Source: Pseudomonadota bacterium
Lineage (GTDB): Bacteria > Pseudomonadota > Gammaproteobacteria > Burkholderiales > Gallionellaceae
Length of the DNA stretch: 64,000 bases
Reading direction: 5' to 3'
Assembly: GCA_021821945.1 (NCBI GenBank)
Contig: JAJZTF010000001.1
Coordinates: forward strand, 296,701 to 360,700
Shown in pieces: positions 42,192 to 51,568 of this stretch (the stretch's first letter is position 1; each line of letters begins with the position of its first letter). Both the position numbers and the translations under genes were made by a program. The notes beneath the pieces are model-generated. The model was not told the origin of the DNA and searched no databases. It saw nothing but the letters and a program-made list of their open reading frames with translations.

Positions 42192-42835
42192 AGCCTGTCG
42201 GCATCCTCGGCGGAACATTCGATCCGGTGCACTACGGACACCTGCGGCTGGCCGAGGAAATGCTCGAGCTTCTGGGACTCGAAAGCATACGCTTCATCCC
42301 TGCAGGGAACCCTCCCCACCGGGATGCTCCCGGCGTTTCGGCCCGGCACAGATGCGAGATGGTGAGGCTTGCGATCTCTGACCATTCCGCTTTCCTGCTG
42401 GACCCGCGCGAGGCGGCAAAGGAAGGCAAGTGCTACACGGTGGACACCCTGAGGGAGCTGCGCCGCGAGCTCGGAAGCGATCAGCCGCTTTGTCTCCTGA
42501 TGGGGGGAGATGCCTTCCTGCAGCTCCACACCTGGCACGAATGGGAGGCGATACCCGAGCTTGCGCACATCGCGGTGGGCTACCGCCCGGGCTATGCCCT
42601 GGACACAAACAGCATGGAGCCGAAACTGCATGAGCATTACAGGAAACGGCTTTGCGGCGTCGACCGGATGAGGGAGATGCCTGCAGGCGGGATCATCGGG
42701 CTTGCGATACCCAGGCTTGAGATATCCGCCACCATGATACGCGAAAGGGTCGCGGAGAGACGCAGCATACGCTACCTGCTGCCCGAGCCCGTGGCACAGT
42801 ACATACATCAACACAATCTTTACACATCATGCTGA
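42188..42835 (+). CDS. nadD: Nicotinate-nucleotide adenylyltransferase
   Basis: NadD adenylates nicotinate mononucleotide in NAD synthesis. The 215-residue product starts [20 protein letters not shown] with the T/HxGH nucleotidyltransferase motif, and has the C-terminal SATMIRER motif. It starts with GTG overlapping the aceF stop (GTGA) and overlaps rsfS by 7 bp. The nadD-rsfS-rlmH order is conserved across proteobacteria. Confidence 0.97.
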   Translation: MKPVGILGGTFDPVHYGHLRLAEEMLELLGLESIRFIPAGNPPHRDAPGVSARHRCEMVRLAISDHSAFLLDPREAAKEGKCYTVDTLRELRRELGSDQPLCLLMGGDAFLQLHTWHEWEAIPELAHIAVGYRPGYALDTNSMEPKLHEHYRKRLCGVDRMREMPAGGIIGLAIPRLEISATMIRERVAERRSIRYLLPEPVAQYIHQHNLYTSC

Positions 42836-43179
42836 ACATAGAAGAAAAGACCAGGGCCGTGGTTGCGGCGCTGGAAGACATCAAGGCCAACGACATCACC
42901 GTGATCGACACGAGCAAGATGAGCTCGCTGTTCGACCGCATGGTCATCGCATCTGCCAATTCGACCCGCCAGACCAAGGCGCTGGCCGACAACGTGGCCG
43001 TCAAGCTGAAGGAACTGGGCGAGGAAATCCACGGCCGCGAAGGCGATGAAACAGGGGAGTGGATACTGGTGGACCTGAACGAAGTGCTGGTGCACATCAT
43101 GCAGCCCGCCGTACGCGTCCATTACAACCTCGAAGAGCTCTGGAACGCCCGCCCCAAGCCACCTGCGGAACAGAAGTGA
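42829..43179 (+). CDS. rsfS: Ribosome silencing factor RsfS
   Basis: RsfS (YbeB, iojap family) binds ribosomal protein uL14 and blocks subunit joining in poor conditions. The 116-residue product has KANDITVIDTSKMSSLFD, FVIA-like MVIASANSTRQTKAL, and the C-terminal WILVDLNEVLVHIM with the nearby YNLEELW. It overlaps nadD upstream and rlmH downstream (GTGA). Confidence 0.96.
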   Translation: MLNIEEKTRAVVAALEDIKANDITVIDTSKMSSLFDRMVIASANSTRQTKALADNVAVKLKELGEEIHGREGDETGEWILVDLNEVLVHIMQPAVRVHYNLEELWNARPKPPAEQK

Positions 43180-43646
43180 GACTGCTGATCGCATCGGTCG
43201 GACACAGGATGCCCGGCTGGATCGCCGAAGGCTACAGCGAATACGCAAAGCGCATGCCCCGTGAGGCAAGGATGGAGCTCGTCGAGATAAAGCCCGAGCC
43301 CCGAACCACCGGAAAGAACACCAGCCAGATCATGGAAGCCGAGGCGCAGCGCATTTTTAGCGCCCTGCCGCAGAACTGCATGCGCATCGCGCTGGACGAG
43401 CGCGGCGAGGCGATCACGACCAGAAAGCTTTCCGAATCGATGAAGGAATGGATGAGCGAAGGCCGCGATGTCGCATTCGTCATCGGCGGGGCCGACGGCC
43501 TACACGACTCGGTAAAAAAGGAAGCGCACCGCATGATCTCGCTTTCCGCATGCACCCTTCCCCACGGCCTCGTTCGCGTATTGCTGGCAGAGCAGTTGTA
43601 TCGCGCATACAGCCTGATGCACAATCACCCCTATCACAGGGAATAA
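43176..43646 (+). CDS. rlmH: 23S rRNA (pseudouridine1915-N3)-methyltransferase
   Basis: RlmH methylates pseudouridine 1915 in helix 69 of 23S rRNA. The 156-residue SPOUT protein has MRLLIASVGHRMPGWIAEGYSEY at the start (GTG codon), VAFVIGGADGL as the knot motif, and the conserved C-terminal HGLVRVLLAEQLYRAYSL with NHPYHRE. GTG 43176 overlaps the rsfS stop. An AGAAG sequence gives a weak SD. Confidence 0.97.
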   Translation: MRLLIASVGHRMPGWIAEGYSEYAKRMPREARMELVEIKPEPRTTGKNTSQIMEAEAQRIFSALPQNCMRIALDERGEAITTRKLSESMKEWMSEGRDVAFVIGGADGLHDSVKKEAHRMISLSACTLPHGLVRVLLAEQLYRAYSLMHNHPYHRE

Positions 43647-43655
43647 GGCAAGCAC

Positions 43656-44276
43656 ATGAGCTCCATGCAAAGACGCATCTACCTGGCCTCGCAAAGCCCT
43701 AGGCGGCGCGAACTGCTGAAGCAGATCGGCATCCATTTCGAGCTCCTGCTGATGCGCTCCTCCCCTTCACGCCCCGCCGATGTGGACGAGACTCCCCACG
43801 ATGGCGAGGCACCCGAGGATTACGTGATGCGCGTGAGCCAGGCCAAGGCGCGATTCGGCGCCGACTTGCTGCATGCGCGCCGACTGCCGATACATCCCGT
43901 TCTGGCCGCGGACACCACGGTCACGCTGGAAAACAGGATATACGGAAAGCCGCAAGACGACAGGCACGCCGCGGAAATGCTGAAGGCGCTTTCCGGACGC
44001 GAGCACCAGGTGCTGACTGCGGTTGCCGTCGCACTGGAGGACAGGGTCGAGGTGCTGGTCTCCCGCTCCACCGTGCGCTTTGCAGAACTGGGTGACGAGC
44101 GCATACGCCGCTACGTCCAGACCCATGAATATGCGGACAAGGCAGGAGGCTATGCGATACAGGGTTTGGCCGGCGCATTCGTCGAGCGCCTGGAGGGAAG
44201 CTATTCCGGCGTGATGGGCCTGCCCCTTTTCGAAACTGCAACGCTCCTGCAGCGCTTTGCATGTCCAACGCCTTAA
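43656..44276 (+). CDS. maf: Maf family nucleoside triphosphate pyrophosphatase
   Basis: Maf proteins hydrolyse dTTP, UTP or modified pyrimidine triphosphates. The 206-residue product has the substrate-site SQSPRRRELLKQIG, the catalytic region LAADTTVTLENRIYGKP, and YAIQGLAGAFVERLEGSYSGVMGLPL near the end. It lies right before rng, matching the maf(yhdE)-rng order of enterobacteria, so it is probably the dTTP/UTP type. Confidence 0.94.
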   Translation: MSSMQRRIYLASQSPRRRELLKQIGIHFELLLMRSSPSRPADVDETPHDGEAPEDYVMRVSQAKARFGADLLHARRLPIHPVLAADTTVTLENRIYGKPQDDRHAAEMLKALSGREHQVLTAVAVALEDRVEVLVSRSTVRFAELGDERIRRYVQTHEYADKAGGYAIQGLAGAFVERLEGSYSGVMGLPLFETATLLQRFACPTP

Positions 44277-44295
44277 GTCTGCTACACTTCAAGGC

Positions 44296-45744
44296 ATGAG
44301 CGAAGAGATTCTGATCAACGTCACCCCTCAGGAAACGCGCGTTGCGGTGATGCAGCTCGGCGTGGTGCAGGAACTGCACATCGAGCGCAGCAGCAATCGC
44401 GGCATCGCGGGCAATGTCTATCTCGGCCGCATCAAGCGCGTACTTCCCGGCATGCAGTCCGCCTTCGTCGACATAGGGCTCGAGCGATCCGCCTTCTTGC
44501 ATGTCGCCGACATCTGGGAGAACAGCAACGAGAATGCGAAGCCCATCGAGAAGATCCTCTCCGAGGGGCAGACCCTGCTCGTCCAGGTGATCAAGGAGCC
44601 GATAGGCAGCAAGGGCGCGAGGCTGACCACCCAGCTGAGTTTCGCAGGCAGGCTGCTGGTATTTTTGCCCCAGGAGACGCGCATAGGCATATCCCAGCGC
44701 ATCGAAGGCGCCGAGCTGCGCGACGGTCTGCGCGCCAAGCTGCAGGCCATCCTGCCCCCCGACTATCATGGCGGATACATCATACGCACGGTTGCGGAAT
44801 CAAAGGACGAGGCGCATTTCTCGGCCGACATCGCCTATCTCAACAAGCTCTGGAGCAACCTCCAGCTTGCGGCACAGAGCGCCACGGCACCGCAGCTTCT
44901 CTACCAGGAGCTCGACATCTCGCTGCGGGTGCTTCGCGACTTCGTCTGCCCCGACACCGAACGCATCCTCATCGACTCGCGCAGCACCCACAAGAAGATG
45001 CTGGAGTTTGCCGGGAACTACAACCCGGAGGCCGCAGGGCTGCTCGAACACTATCAGGGCGTGAGGCCTCTGTTCGACCTCTACAACATCGAGGAGGAGA
45101 TCGAACGCGCGCTTTCGAGGCGGGTCGATCTCAAGTCCGGCGGCTACCTGATCATAGACCAGACCGAGGCGATGACCACGGTGGACGTGAACACGGGCGG
45201 CTTCGTCGGCGTTCGCAACTTCGACGACACGATCTTCAAGACCAACCTCGAGGCGACACAGGTGATCGCGCGCCAGCTACGCCTGCGCAACCTGGGCGGC
45301 ATCATCATCTGCGATTTCATCGACATGGAAAGCCAGCAGCATCGCGACATCGTGCTCGAGGAATTCAGGAAGGCGCTGGCGCGCGACCACACGCGCATCA
45401 GCGTCAACAACTTCTCGCCGCTTGGCCTGATCGAGATGACCCGAAAGCGCACGAGAGAGAGCCTGGCCCACCTGCTCTGCGAGCCCTGCCCCACCTGCGG
45501 CGGAACGGGGGAAATCAAGACCGCTCAGACCGTATGCTACGAAATATTGCGCGAGATCGTGCGCGAGGCCCGCCAGTTCGATGCGAGCGAATACCGCATC
45601 CTCGCATCCCAGCAGGTGATAGACCTTTTTCTGGAGGAGGAGTCGCAGACCCTGGCAGGGCTCTCTGACTTCATCGGCAAGCCCATCTCGATGCAGGTCG
45701 AAAGCCAGTACACCCAGGCGCAGTACGACGTGATCCTGATGTAG
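44296..45744 (+). CDS. rng: Ribonuclease G
   Basis: RNase G is an endonuclease of the RNase E/G family that matures the 16S rRNA 5' end and degrades some mRNAs. The 482-residue product starts MSEEILINVTPQETRVAVM, has an S1-type domain (GNVYLGRIKRVLPGMQSAF), the catalytic DVNTGGFVG and CDFIDM segments with Mg-binding Asp residues, and the zinc-link PCPTCGGTG. ATG 44296 follows AAGGC; it overlaps nothing essential of maf except the last bases upstream. Confidence 0.97.
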   Translation: MSEEILINVTPQETRVAVMQLGVVQELHIERSSNRGIAGNVYLGRIKRVLPGMQSAFVDIGLERSAFLHVADIWENSNENAKPIEKILSEGQTLLVQVIKEPIGSKGARLTTQLSFAGRLLVFLPQETRIGISQRIEGAELRDGLRAKLQAILPPDYHGGYIIRTVAESKDEAHFSADIAYLNKLWSNLQLAAQSATAPQLLYQELDISLRVLRDFVCPDTERILIDSRSTHKKMLEFAGNYNPEAAGLLEHYQGVRPLFDLYNIEEEIERALSRRVDLKSGGYLIIDQTEAMTTVDVNTGGFVGVRNFDDTIFKTNLEATQVIARQLRLRNLGGIIICDFIDMESQQHRDIVLEEFRKALARDHTRISVNNFSPLGLIEMTRKRTRESLAHLLCEPCPTCGGTGEIKTAQTVCYEILREIVREARQFDASEYRILASQQVIDLFLEEESQTLAGLSDFIGKPISMQVESQYTQAQYDVILM

Positions 45745-45745
45745 C

Positions 45746-46063
45746 ATGAGGTCCCCTGCCATACTTTTCTTCGCGACGCTGCTGATTTCGGGATGTGGCT
45801 CGCAGCATCAGCAGACCAAGGCGGAGGAAGCGCTTTGCACGGCCATCATGGACACCAATCTCGCAAGCCAGTGCAGGGTGGAAAATTCGACTGCCGCCGT
45901 CGTGATCGACAGCGACGACGATGAGGCCGGACGCGAAGCGTGTGCGAAGATCGCGACCGGCATCTCCAAGGTGAGTGCGAAACTTTCAGGGAACTGGAAG
46001 CTAGAGGTTTTCTCTCCCTACCGCAGCGACAAGGAGACCGCCTCCTGTCCGCTTCGCCAGTGA
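45746..46063 (+). CDS. Putative small lipoprotein
   Basis: The 105-residue protein begins with a hydrophobic signal and lipobox LISGC with Cys17, so it should be lipidated and exported. The mature part has four further cysteines (CTAIM, QCRVEN, ACAKIA, SCPLRQ) that could form two disulfides. I do not recognise a family. It starts 2 bp after the rng stop. Confidence 0.7.
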   Translation: MRSPAILFFATLLISGCGSQHQQTKAEEALCTAIMDTNLASQCRVENSTAAVVIDSDDDEAGREACAKIATGISKVSAKLSGNWKLEVFSPYRSDKETASCPLRQ

Positions 46064-46067
46064 CGGC

Positions 46068-46355
46068 CTAGTCCATTTCCCCGATCAGGGTTTCCGGATC
46101 AATCTGGCTGCCAGCAACCGAGATGACCTTGTGGCGCGACTGCTCCCCATGGAGCAGGACAACCTGGCGGATCGGCACATCGAATAGCCCCGCCATGTAT
46201 TTCAGGAGCGCCTCGTTTGCGCGGCCCTCTATTGGAGGCGCGGCAAGCCTGATCTTGAGCGCATCGCCGTGCAGGCCAGCGATCCCGCTCTTCTTCGCAC
46301 CTGGCTGGATGTGCAGCGTCAGCGTGACGGTATCGCCGTTTGCGCGATACCACAT
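46068..46355 (-). CDS. yggU: DUF167 family protein YggU
   Basis: The 95-residue product begins MWYRANGDTVTLTLHIQPGAKKS and has the family core RLAAPPIEGRANEALLKYMAGLF and SRHKVISVAG, typical of DUF167/YggU. No function is established. Its ATG touches the yggT stop (TGATG at 46353-46357), so the proC-yggT-yggU order is a compact operon, as is often found in proteobacteria. Confidence 0.93.
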   Translation of the reverse strand: MWYRANGDTVTLTLHIQPGAKKSGIAGLHGDALKIRLAAPPIEGRANEALLKYMAGLFDVPIRQVVLLHGEQSRHKVISVAGSQIDPETLIGEMD

Positions 46356-46918
46356 CAGAGCAGGCGGGCTGCGAAGTTCTCGAGCATCGCAACCGGCACG
46401 ATCAAAATCAGCTGGCAGATCACCAGGAGCACCATGGGAGAGAGATCGATGCCGCCTATCATCGGCACGACCCGGCGCAATGGGCGCAGGAAACGGTAGG
46501 TGATTGCGTTGAGCAGCGCCGCGATCGGCGTATAGGGGTTGATCCAGGACAGAATGGCCTGAACGAACAGTGCGAGCATCAGGATGTAGATGCTGGTCGA
46601 CAGGAGCTTCACGGCGGCGAACACCAGAATGCCCAAAGGCGGGAAGAAATGCCCGCTCTCGAGCCAGGAGACCAGCGCGAGATAGACCGCCTCGACCAGC
46701 CAGGCACAGAGCAGCGTCGCGGTGTCGTACCCGCTGACCGCGGGGATATAGCGGCGCGCGCGCAGCACGAGGAAGTCGCTCGTGGCCATCACGAATTCGC
46801 CTATCGGGTTGCGCATCGGCGCGCGCAGCCATTGCAGATGAAAGCGCAAGAGCAGTATCGCCGCGAAAGACTGCACGACGACGTTCAGCAGGAATATCAG
46901 CGCCTCGGCAAGCATCAC
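46355..46918 (-). CDS. yggT: YggT family membrane protein
   Basis: The 187-residue integral membrane protein has two copies of the YggT unit, each with a pair of helices and the NP-containing loop (MRNPIGEFV and WINPYTPIAALLNAITYRFLRPLRRVVP). YggT proteins are linked to cell division or osmotic tolerance but have no settled function. The start overlaps the proC stop by 4 bp. Confidence 0.93.
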   Translation of the reverse strand: MMLAEALIFLLNVVVQSFAAILLLRFHLQWLRAPMRNPIGEFVMATSDFLVLRARRYIPAVSGYDTATLLCAWLVEAVYLALVSWLESGHFFPPLGILVFAAVKLLSTSIYILMLALFVQAILSWINPYTPIAALLNAITYRFLRPLRRVVPMIGGIDLSPMVLLVICQLILIVPVAMLENFAARLL

Positions 46919-47724
46919 GAACGCCCCAGTTCGTCGCCCAGCTCGCGGGAGCGCAAAGCCGCAGCCTTTGCGGCATCGACGATGTGCTGCTTCACATGGT
47001 TCGCCTCCATGCTCAGAAGTGCGCGTTCCGTCGTGCCGTTTTTCGACGTGACTTTCTCTCTCAGGATGCCTATGGCATCATGGCTATCCGATGCAAGCCT
47101 GCTCGCGCCAAGGAAGGTCGCAAGGCTCAACTTCCTTGCATCCTCGCCTGAAAAGCCAAGTTCCACGGCCGCCTGCTGCAGCGCCTCCATCATGTAGAAC
47201 ACATAGGCAGGACCGCTGCCCGAGATCGCCGTGATTGAATCCATCATCGCCTCGTCGTGAAGCCACAGCACTTCCCCCACCGCGGACAGGATGCGCTGCG
47301 CCTGCTCCCTGTGCTCAGGGCTTGCCTCGGGCAGCGCATACATGCCCGTGATGCCGCTCCTGATCAGCGCAGGCGTGTTGGGCATCGCGCGCACCACCGA
47401 GCGCGTCCCCGCCCAGCGCGCAATGTCCACCGAACGTATGCCGGCCGCGATCGAAATCAAGAGCTGATCCTTGAGCAAAGGCGCGAGATCCAGCAGCAGC
47501 TGATGAAGCTGCTGAGGCTTGACTGCCAGCACGATGGCCCCGCTGCCTTCCACACCCTCCTTCAGCCCCTCCACTGCGCGGACCCCGAAGTCCCTCAAAA
47601 GGCGCTCGCGGTTTCCGGGATTGATTTCCACGACGCCGATCGCGCCGGCCGGAAATCCCTGGCTCAAGAGCCCGCCTATCAGTGCGGCCGCCATGTTGCC
47701 GCCGCCTATGAAACAGATGTTCAT
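46915..47724 (-). CDS. proC: Pyrroline-5-carboxylate reductase
   Basis: ProC reduces pyrroline-5-carboxylate to proline with NAD(P)H. The 269-residue product has the N-terminal dinucleotide fold CFIGGGNMAAALIGG, RAMPNTPALIRSG, and the C-terminal signature LFDAITAISGSGPAY-type segment (here DSITAISGSGPAYVFYMMEAL). It overlaps yggS and yggT by 4 bp each. Confidence 0.97.
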   Translation of the reverse strand: MNICFIGGGNMAAALIGGLLSQGFPAGAIGVVEINPGNRERLLRDFGVRAVEGLKEGVEGSGAIVLAVKPQQLHQLLLDLAPLLKDQLLISIAAGIRSVDIARWAGTRSVVRAMPNTPALIRSGITGMYALPEASPEHREQAQRILSAVGEVLWLHDEAMMDSITAISGSGPAYVFYMMEALQQAAVELGFSGEDARKLSLATFLGASRLASDSHDAIGILREKVTSKNGTTERALLSMEANHVKQHIVDAAKAAALRSRELGDELGRS

Positions 47725-48422
47725 GGTTTCCTTTCCGAATAATTTCGCCTGCCGAAGATCGCCGAGCCGATGCGCACGATGGTCGCCCCTTCCGCGATCG
47801 CGGAAGCGAAGTCGTCCGACATGCCCATGGAGAGCGTATCGGGATTCAACCCTTCCCCCTTCAGCATTTCATGAAGCCTTCTCAATTCCGCGAATGCGGC
47901 ACGCTGCAGGGCCACATCGACGTTCGGCGCGGGAACCGCCATCAGCCCGCGCAAGACCAGATTGGGAAGCTTTGCCACGGTTTTCGCAAGCTCAAGAACC
48001 TCATCGGGCGCGGCTCCGCTCTTGCTATTTTCACCGCTGATGTTCACCTGCAGGCAGAGCTGCAGAGGCGGCATGCCGGCAGGGCGCTGATCCGCGAGGC
48101 GCTCTGCGATCTTGAGCCTGTCCACGCTGTGCGCCCATGCGAAGTGTTCGGCGATGTGGCGGGTCTTGTTTCCCTGGATCGGCCCGATGAAATGCCACTC
48201 AATGCCGAGATCCTTCAGTGCCTCGATCTTGGGCAGGGCTTCCTGCACATAGCTCTCCGCAAAGCGCCTCTGTCCTGCCGCAAACGCCTCCCTTATGGCC
48301 TCTGCAGGAAAGGTCTTGCTCACCGCCAGAAGGGCGACTTCATCAGCGCTGCGCCCGGCCGCGGCGGCCGATGACGCGATTGCCTCTCGCACGGCTTGCA
48401 AGTTTGAAGCTATTGTTGTCAT
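47721..48422 (-). CDS. yggS: YggS family PLP homeostasis protein
   Basis: The 233-residue PLP-binding protein of the YggS/PROSC family controls free PLP levels. The PLP Lys is in LLAVSKTFPAEAIREA near residue 36; WHFIGPIQGNKTRHIAEHF and LSMGMSDDFASAIAEGATIVRIGSAIFG are family marks. It starts the minus-strand operon yggS-proC-yggT-yggU and is divergent from pilT, the same order as in many Pseudomonas and betaproteobacteria. Confidence 0.96.
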   Translation of the reverse strand: MTTIASNLQAVREAIASSAAAAGRSADEVALLAVSKTFPAEAIREAFAAGQRRFAESYVQEALPKIEALKDLGIEWHFIGPIQGNKTRHIAEHFAWAHSVDRLKIAERLADQRPAGMPPLQLCLQVNISGENSKSGAAPDEVLELAKTVAKLPNLVLRGLMAVPAPNVDVALQRAAFAELRRLHEMLKGEGLNPDTLSMGMSDDFASAIAEGATIVRIGSAIFGRRNYSERKP

Positions 48423-48476
48423 AATCTCTCAACTGCGCCTACGGGCCGCGATGAAACTCACACCTGGAACATTATA

Positions 48477-49520
48477 ATGGATATCACCGAACTGCTCGCC
48501 TTCGGCGTCAAGAACAAGGCCTCGGATCTGCACCTTTCCTCCGGCCTGCCGCCGATGATACGCGTGCACGGCGACATGAGGCGCATCAACCTGCCCGCGA
48601 TGTCGCACAAGGAGGTCCATGCGATGGTCTACGACATCATGAACGACGAGCAGCGCAAGATCTACGAGGAGCACAAGGAGGTGGACTTCTCCTTCGAGGT
48701 GCCCAATCTCGCGCGCTTCCGCGTCAACGCTTTCATACAGCAGCGCGGCGCCGCTTCCGTGATGCGCACGATTCCATCCAAGGTTTTCAGCCTCGAAGAC
48801 CTGAAGGCGCCCGCGATCTTCAGCGACATCGCAAGCTACCCCAGGGGCCTGGTTCTGGTCACCGGCCCCACGGGTTCGGGAAAATCGACTACGCTCGCGG
48901 CGATGATCCACTACATCAACGAGAAGGAACAGGGCCACATCCTGACCGTCGAGGACCCCATCGAATTCGTCCACGAATCCAAGAAGTGCCTGATCAACCA
49001 GCGGGAGGTGGGACGCGACACGCTGTCCTTCAACAATGCGCTGCGCTCCGCACTGCGCGAGGACCCGGACGTGATCCTGGTCGGCGAGATGCGGGACCTC
49101 GAGACCATAAGGCTTGCGATGACGGCGGCCGAAACCGGCCACCTGGTATTCGGAACGCTGCACACGAGTTCTGCGGCCAAGACCATAGACCGTATCATCG
49201 ACGTCTTTCCTGCCGACGAAAAGGAGATGGTTAGGGCCATGCTCTCAGAATCGCTGCGCGCGGTGATCTCGCAGACCCTGCTCAAGACCAAGGACGGCGC
49301 CGGACGCGTCGCCGCCCACGAGATCATGATCTGCACGCCCGCGATCCGCAACCTGATACGCGAAGCCAAGGTGCCGCAGATGTACTCGGCAATCCAGACG
49401 AGCCAGGGCCTGGGCATGCAGACGCTGGACCAGTGTCTGCTGTCGCTGGTGAAGAGCAACACCGTAGCGTCCGCCGAGGCGCGTTCCAAGGCGATGAACA
49501 AGGACCTGTTCCCGCTTTAA
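48477..49520 (+). CDS. pilT: Type IV pilus retraction ATPase PilT
   Basis: PilT powers pilus retraction and twitching motility. The 347-residue product begins MDITELLAFGVKNKASDLHLSSG, has Walker A GPTGSGKSTT near residue 132, the Asp box, Walker B ILVGEMRDLETI and the His box with TGHLVFGTLHTSSA. The C-terminal AIRNLIREAK is the retraction-related AIRNLIRE motif. It is followed 24 bp later by pilU. Confidence 0.97.
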   Translation: MDITELLAFGVKNKASDLHLSSGLPPMIRVHGDMRRINLPAMSHKEVHAMVYDIMNDEQRKIYEEHKEVDFSFEVPNLARFRVNAFIQQRGAASVMRTIPSKVFSLEDLKAPAIFSDIASYPRGLVLVTGPTGSGKSTTLAAMIHYINEKEQGHILTVEDPIEFVHESKKCLINQREVGRDTLSFNNALRSALREDPDVILVGEMRDLETIRLAMTAAETGHLVFGTLHTSSAAKTIDRIIDVFPADEKEMVRAMLSESLRAVISQTLLKTKDGAGRVAAHEIMICTPAIRNLIREAKVPQMYSAIQTSQGLGMQTLDQCLLSLVKSNTVASAEARSKAMNKDLFPL

Positions 49521-49543
49521 ATGCATCATTTTAGGAGCACCCC

Positions 49544-50680
49544 ATGGAAAGAGATCAGGCCACAGAGCTGATACACAACCTGCTGCGCGGCATGGTCAGC
49601 AAGAAAGCCTCGGACATGTTCATCACCGCAGGCTTCCCCCCCGCCTTCAAGATAGACGGGAAGCTGGTCCCGGTATCCAGCCAGCCGCTCTCCCACCAGC
49701 ACACCAGGGAACTTGCCCGAAGCATCATGAACGACCGCCAGACCGCGGAGTTCGAGGCGAACCACGAGTGCAACTTCGCGATCAGCCCCCATGGCATAGG
49801 CCGTTTCCGCGTCAACGTCTTCATGCAGCAGCAGAATGTCGGCATGGTGATGCGCACCATCACCACCAAGATCCCCGATCTCGACGCCATGGGCCTGCCT
49901 CCCATACTGAAGGACGTGGTGATGACCAAGCGTGGCCTGGTGATCCTGGTCGGCGCGACGGGCTCGGGCAAGTCCACGACGCTCGCCGCGATGCTGGGGC
50001 ACCGCAACCACAACAGCTACGGCCACATCATCACCATAGAGGACCCGGTCGAATACGTGCACGAGCACGGCAACTGCATCGTGACGCACCGCGAGGTCGG
50101 CGTGGACACGGCCTCCTGGGAAGCGGCGCTCAAAAACACCTTGCGCCAGGCGCCTGACGTGATCCTGATCGGCGAGATAAGGGACCGCGAGACCATGGAA
50201 TACGCAGTCGCGTTCGCCGAGACGGGCCACCTTTGCATGGCAACCCTGCACGCGAACAGCGCGAACCAGGCGCTGGACCGCATCATCAACTTCTTCCCCG
50301 AGGAGAGGCGAGAACAGCTGCTGATGGACCTTTCATTGAACACCAAGGCTCTGATCTCGCAGCGCCTGATCCCCAAGAAGGATGGCACGGGGCGGGTCGC
50401 CGCGATGGAGATCCTGCTCAACTCTCCCCTGATCTCGGATCTGATCTTCAAGGGCGAGGTGCATGCGATCAAGGGCGTGATGGCAAAATCCCGGGAGCTC
50501 GGCATGCAGACCTTCGACCAGGCGCTGTTCGACCTGTTCGAGAGCGGCGCCATAGGCTACGAGGAGGCCCTGAAGAACGCGGATTCCGTGAACGACCTTC
50601 GCCTCAAGATCAAGCTCGAGAGCCGCCACACGATGGACCGCGACATGCTGAGCGGAACCCACAACCTGCAGATGACCTAG
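49544..50680 (+). CDS. pilU: PilT/PilU-type pilus ATPase
   Basis: The 378-residue ATPase is the PilU paralogue that supports PilT-driven retraction. Marks are KKASDMFITAGFPPAFKIDGK, Walker A GATGSGKSTT, Walker B ILIGEIRDRETM and TGHLCMATLHANSA, with the C-terminal extension after NSPLISDLIFKGE that differs from PilT. AGGAG precedes ATG 49544. Its stop overlaps the stop of xerC on the other strand (50677-50680). Confidence 0.96.
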   Translation: MERDQATELIHNLLRGMVSKKASDMFITAGFPPAFKIDGKLVPVSSQPLSHQHTRELARSIMNDRQTAEFEANHECNFAISPHGIGRFRVNVFMQQQNVGMVMRTITTKIPDLDAMGLPPILKDVVMTKRGLVILVGATGSGKSTTLAAMLGHRNHNSYGHIITIEDPVEYVHEHGNCIVTHREVGVDTASWEAALKNTLRQAPDVILIGEIRDRETMEYAVAFAETGHLCMATLHANSANQALDRIINFFPEERREQLLMDLSLNTKALISQRLIPKKDGTGRVAAMEILLNSPLISDLIFKGEVHAIKGVMAKSRELGMQTFDQALFDLFESGAIGYEEALKNADSVNDLRLKIKLESRHTMDRDMLSGTHNLQMT

Positions 50681-51567
50681 TCCTTCTTTTTCGCTCGCGG
50701 ATGCGCCGCGTCGTAGACCTTGCTCAGGTGCTGAAAATCGAGATGCGTGTAGACCTGCGTGGTCGAGATGCTCGCATGCCCCAGCATCTCCTGCACGGCC
50801 CTCAGGTCCCCTGACGACTGGAGCACATGGCTCGCAAAGGAATGCCTCAGCACATGGGGATGCACGCCGGCGTTCAGGCCCTGCCTGATCCCCCACTGCT
50901 TGAGGCGCAACTGGACCACGCGAGGCGAGATGCGCGCGCCCCTGGCGCCCACGAAAAGCGCGCGCTCCTCCCGAAGAGCAAGCCCGGGCCTTACTTCCAT
51001 CCACGCCCTCAATGCCGACATGGCATGGCTACCCACGGGCACGATGCGGGTCTTGCTCCCCTTTCCCGTCACGCGCACTTCGGCAGCATCCAGATCAAGA
51101 TGCTCGGGATCGAGATTCACCAGTTCGGCAAGCCTCAAACCCGAAGAATAGAACAGCTCGAACATCGCCTTGTCCCGCACCGCCTCGACGGTGTCGCAAG
51201 GCAGATCGACCAGGCGAACCGCCTGGTCCGGCGACAAGGCCTCGGGCAGAGCCTTCTCCGATTTTGGCGCGCGCAACCCCACGCAGGGATTGTGCTCGAA
51301 TCCGTGCTCGCGCATCAGGTAGTTGTAGAAACCGCGCCACGCAGAAAGCATGCGCGCAAGAGAGCGCCCCGACAGCCCCTTCCCGTGCAGCTGCGCGATG
51401 AATCGCCTGACATGATGGATCCTGATGTCTGCAAGATCCGTGCCGCTGGAGAGTTCGAAGAGGTATCCGAGATCGCGCGCATAGCTCTTCGCGGTCAGCT
51501 CGGAATAGCGCTTCTCATAGCGCAGCCATGCAAGGTAGCCTTCGAGCCGCCCTGCCCTGTCCGCCAT
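50677..51567 (-). CDS. xerC: Tyrosine recombinase XerC
   Basis: XerC with XerD resolves chromosome dimers at dif. The 296-residue product has the N-terminal core-binding domain (YLAWLRYEKRYSELTAKSYARDL) and the catalytic residues: Arg in SSGLRLAELVNL, Lys in VTGKGSKTRIVP, HVLRHSFASH, LGHASISTTQVYTH with the Tyr nucleophile. It is the housekeeping recombinase, distinct from the element integrase at 57626. It sits 1 bp after the DUF484 gene. Confidence 0.96.
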   Translation of the reverse strand: MADRAGRLEGYLAWLRYEKRYSELTAKSYARDLGYLFELSSGTDLADIRIHHVRRFIAQLHGKGLSGRSLARMLSAWRGFYNYLMREHGFEHNPCVGLRAPKSEKALPEALSPDQAVRLVDLPCDTVEAVRDKAMFELFYSSGLRLAELVNLDPEHLDLDAAEVRVTGKGSKTRIVPVGSHAMSALRAWMEVRPGLALREERALFVGARGARISPRVVQLRLKQWGIRQGLNAGVHPHVLRHSFASHVLQSSGDLRAVQEMLGHASISTTQVYTHLDFQHLSKVYDAAHPRAKKKD

Positions 51568-51568
51568 C

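Noticed and set aside
48473..48478. A TATAAT as the pilT promoter
   Set aside because: It overlaps the pilT start codon, so a transcript from it would lack the start.
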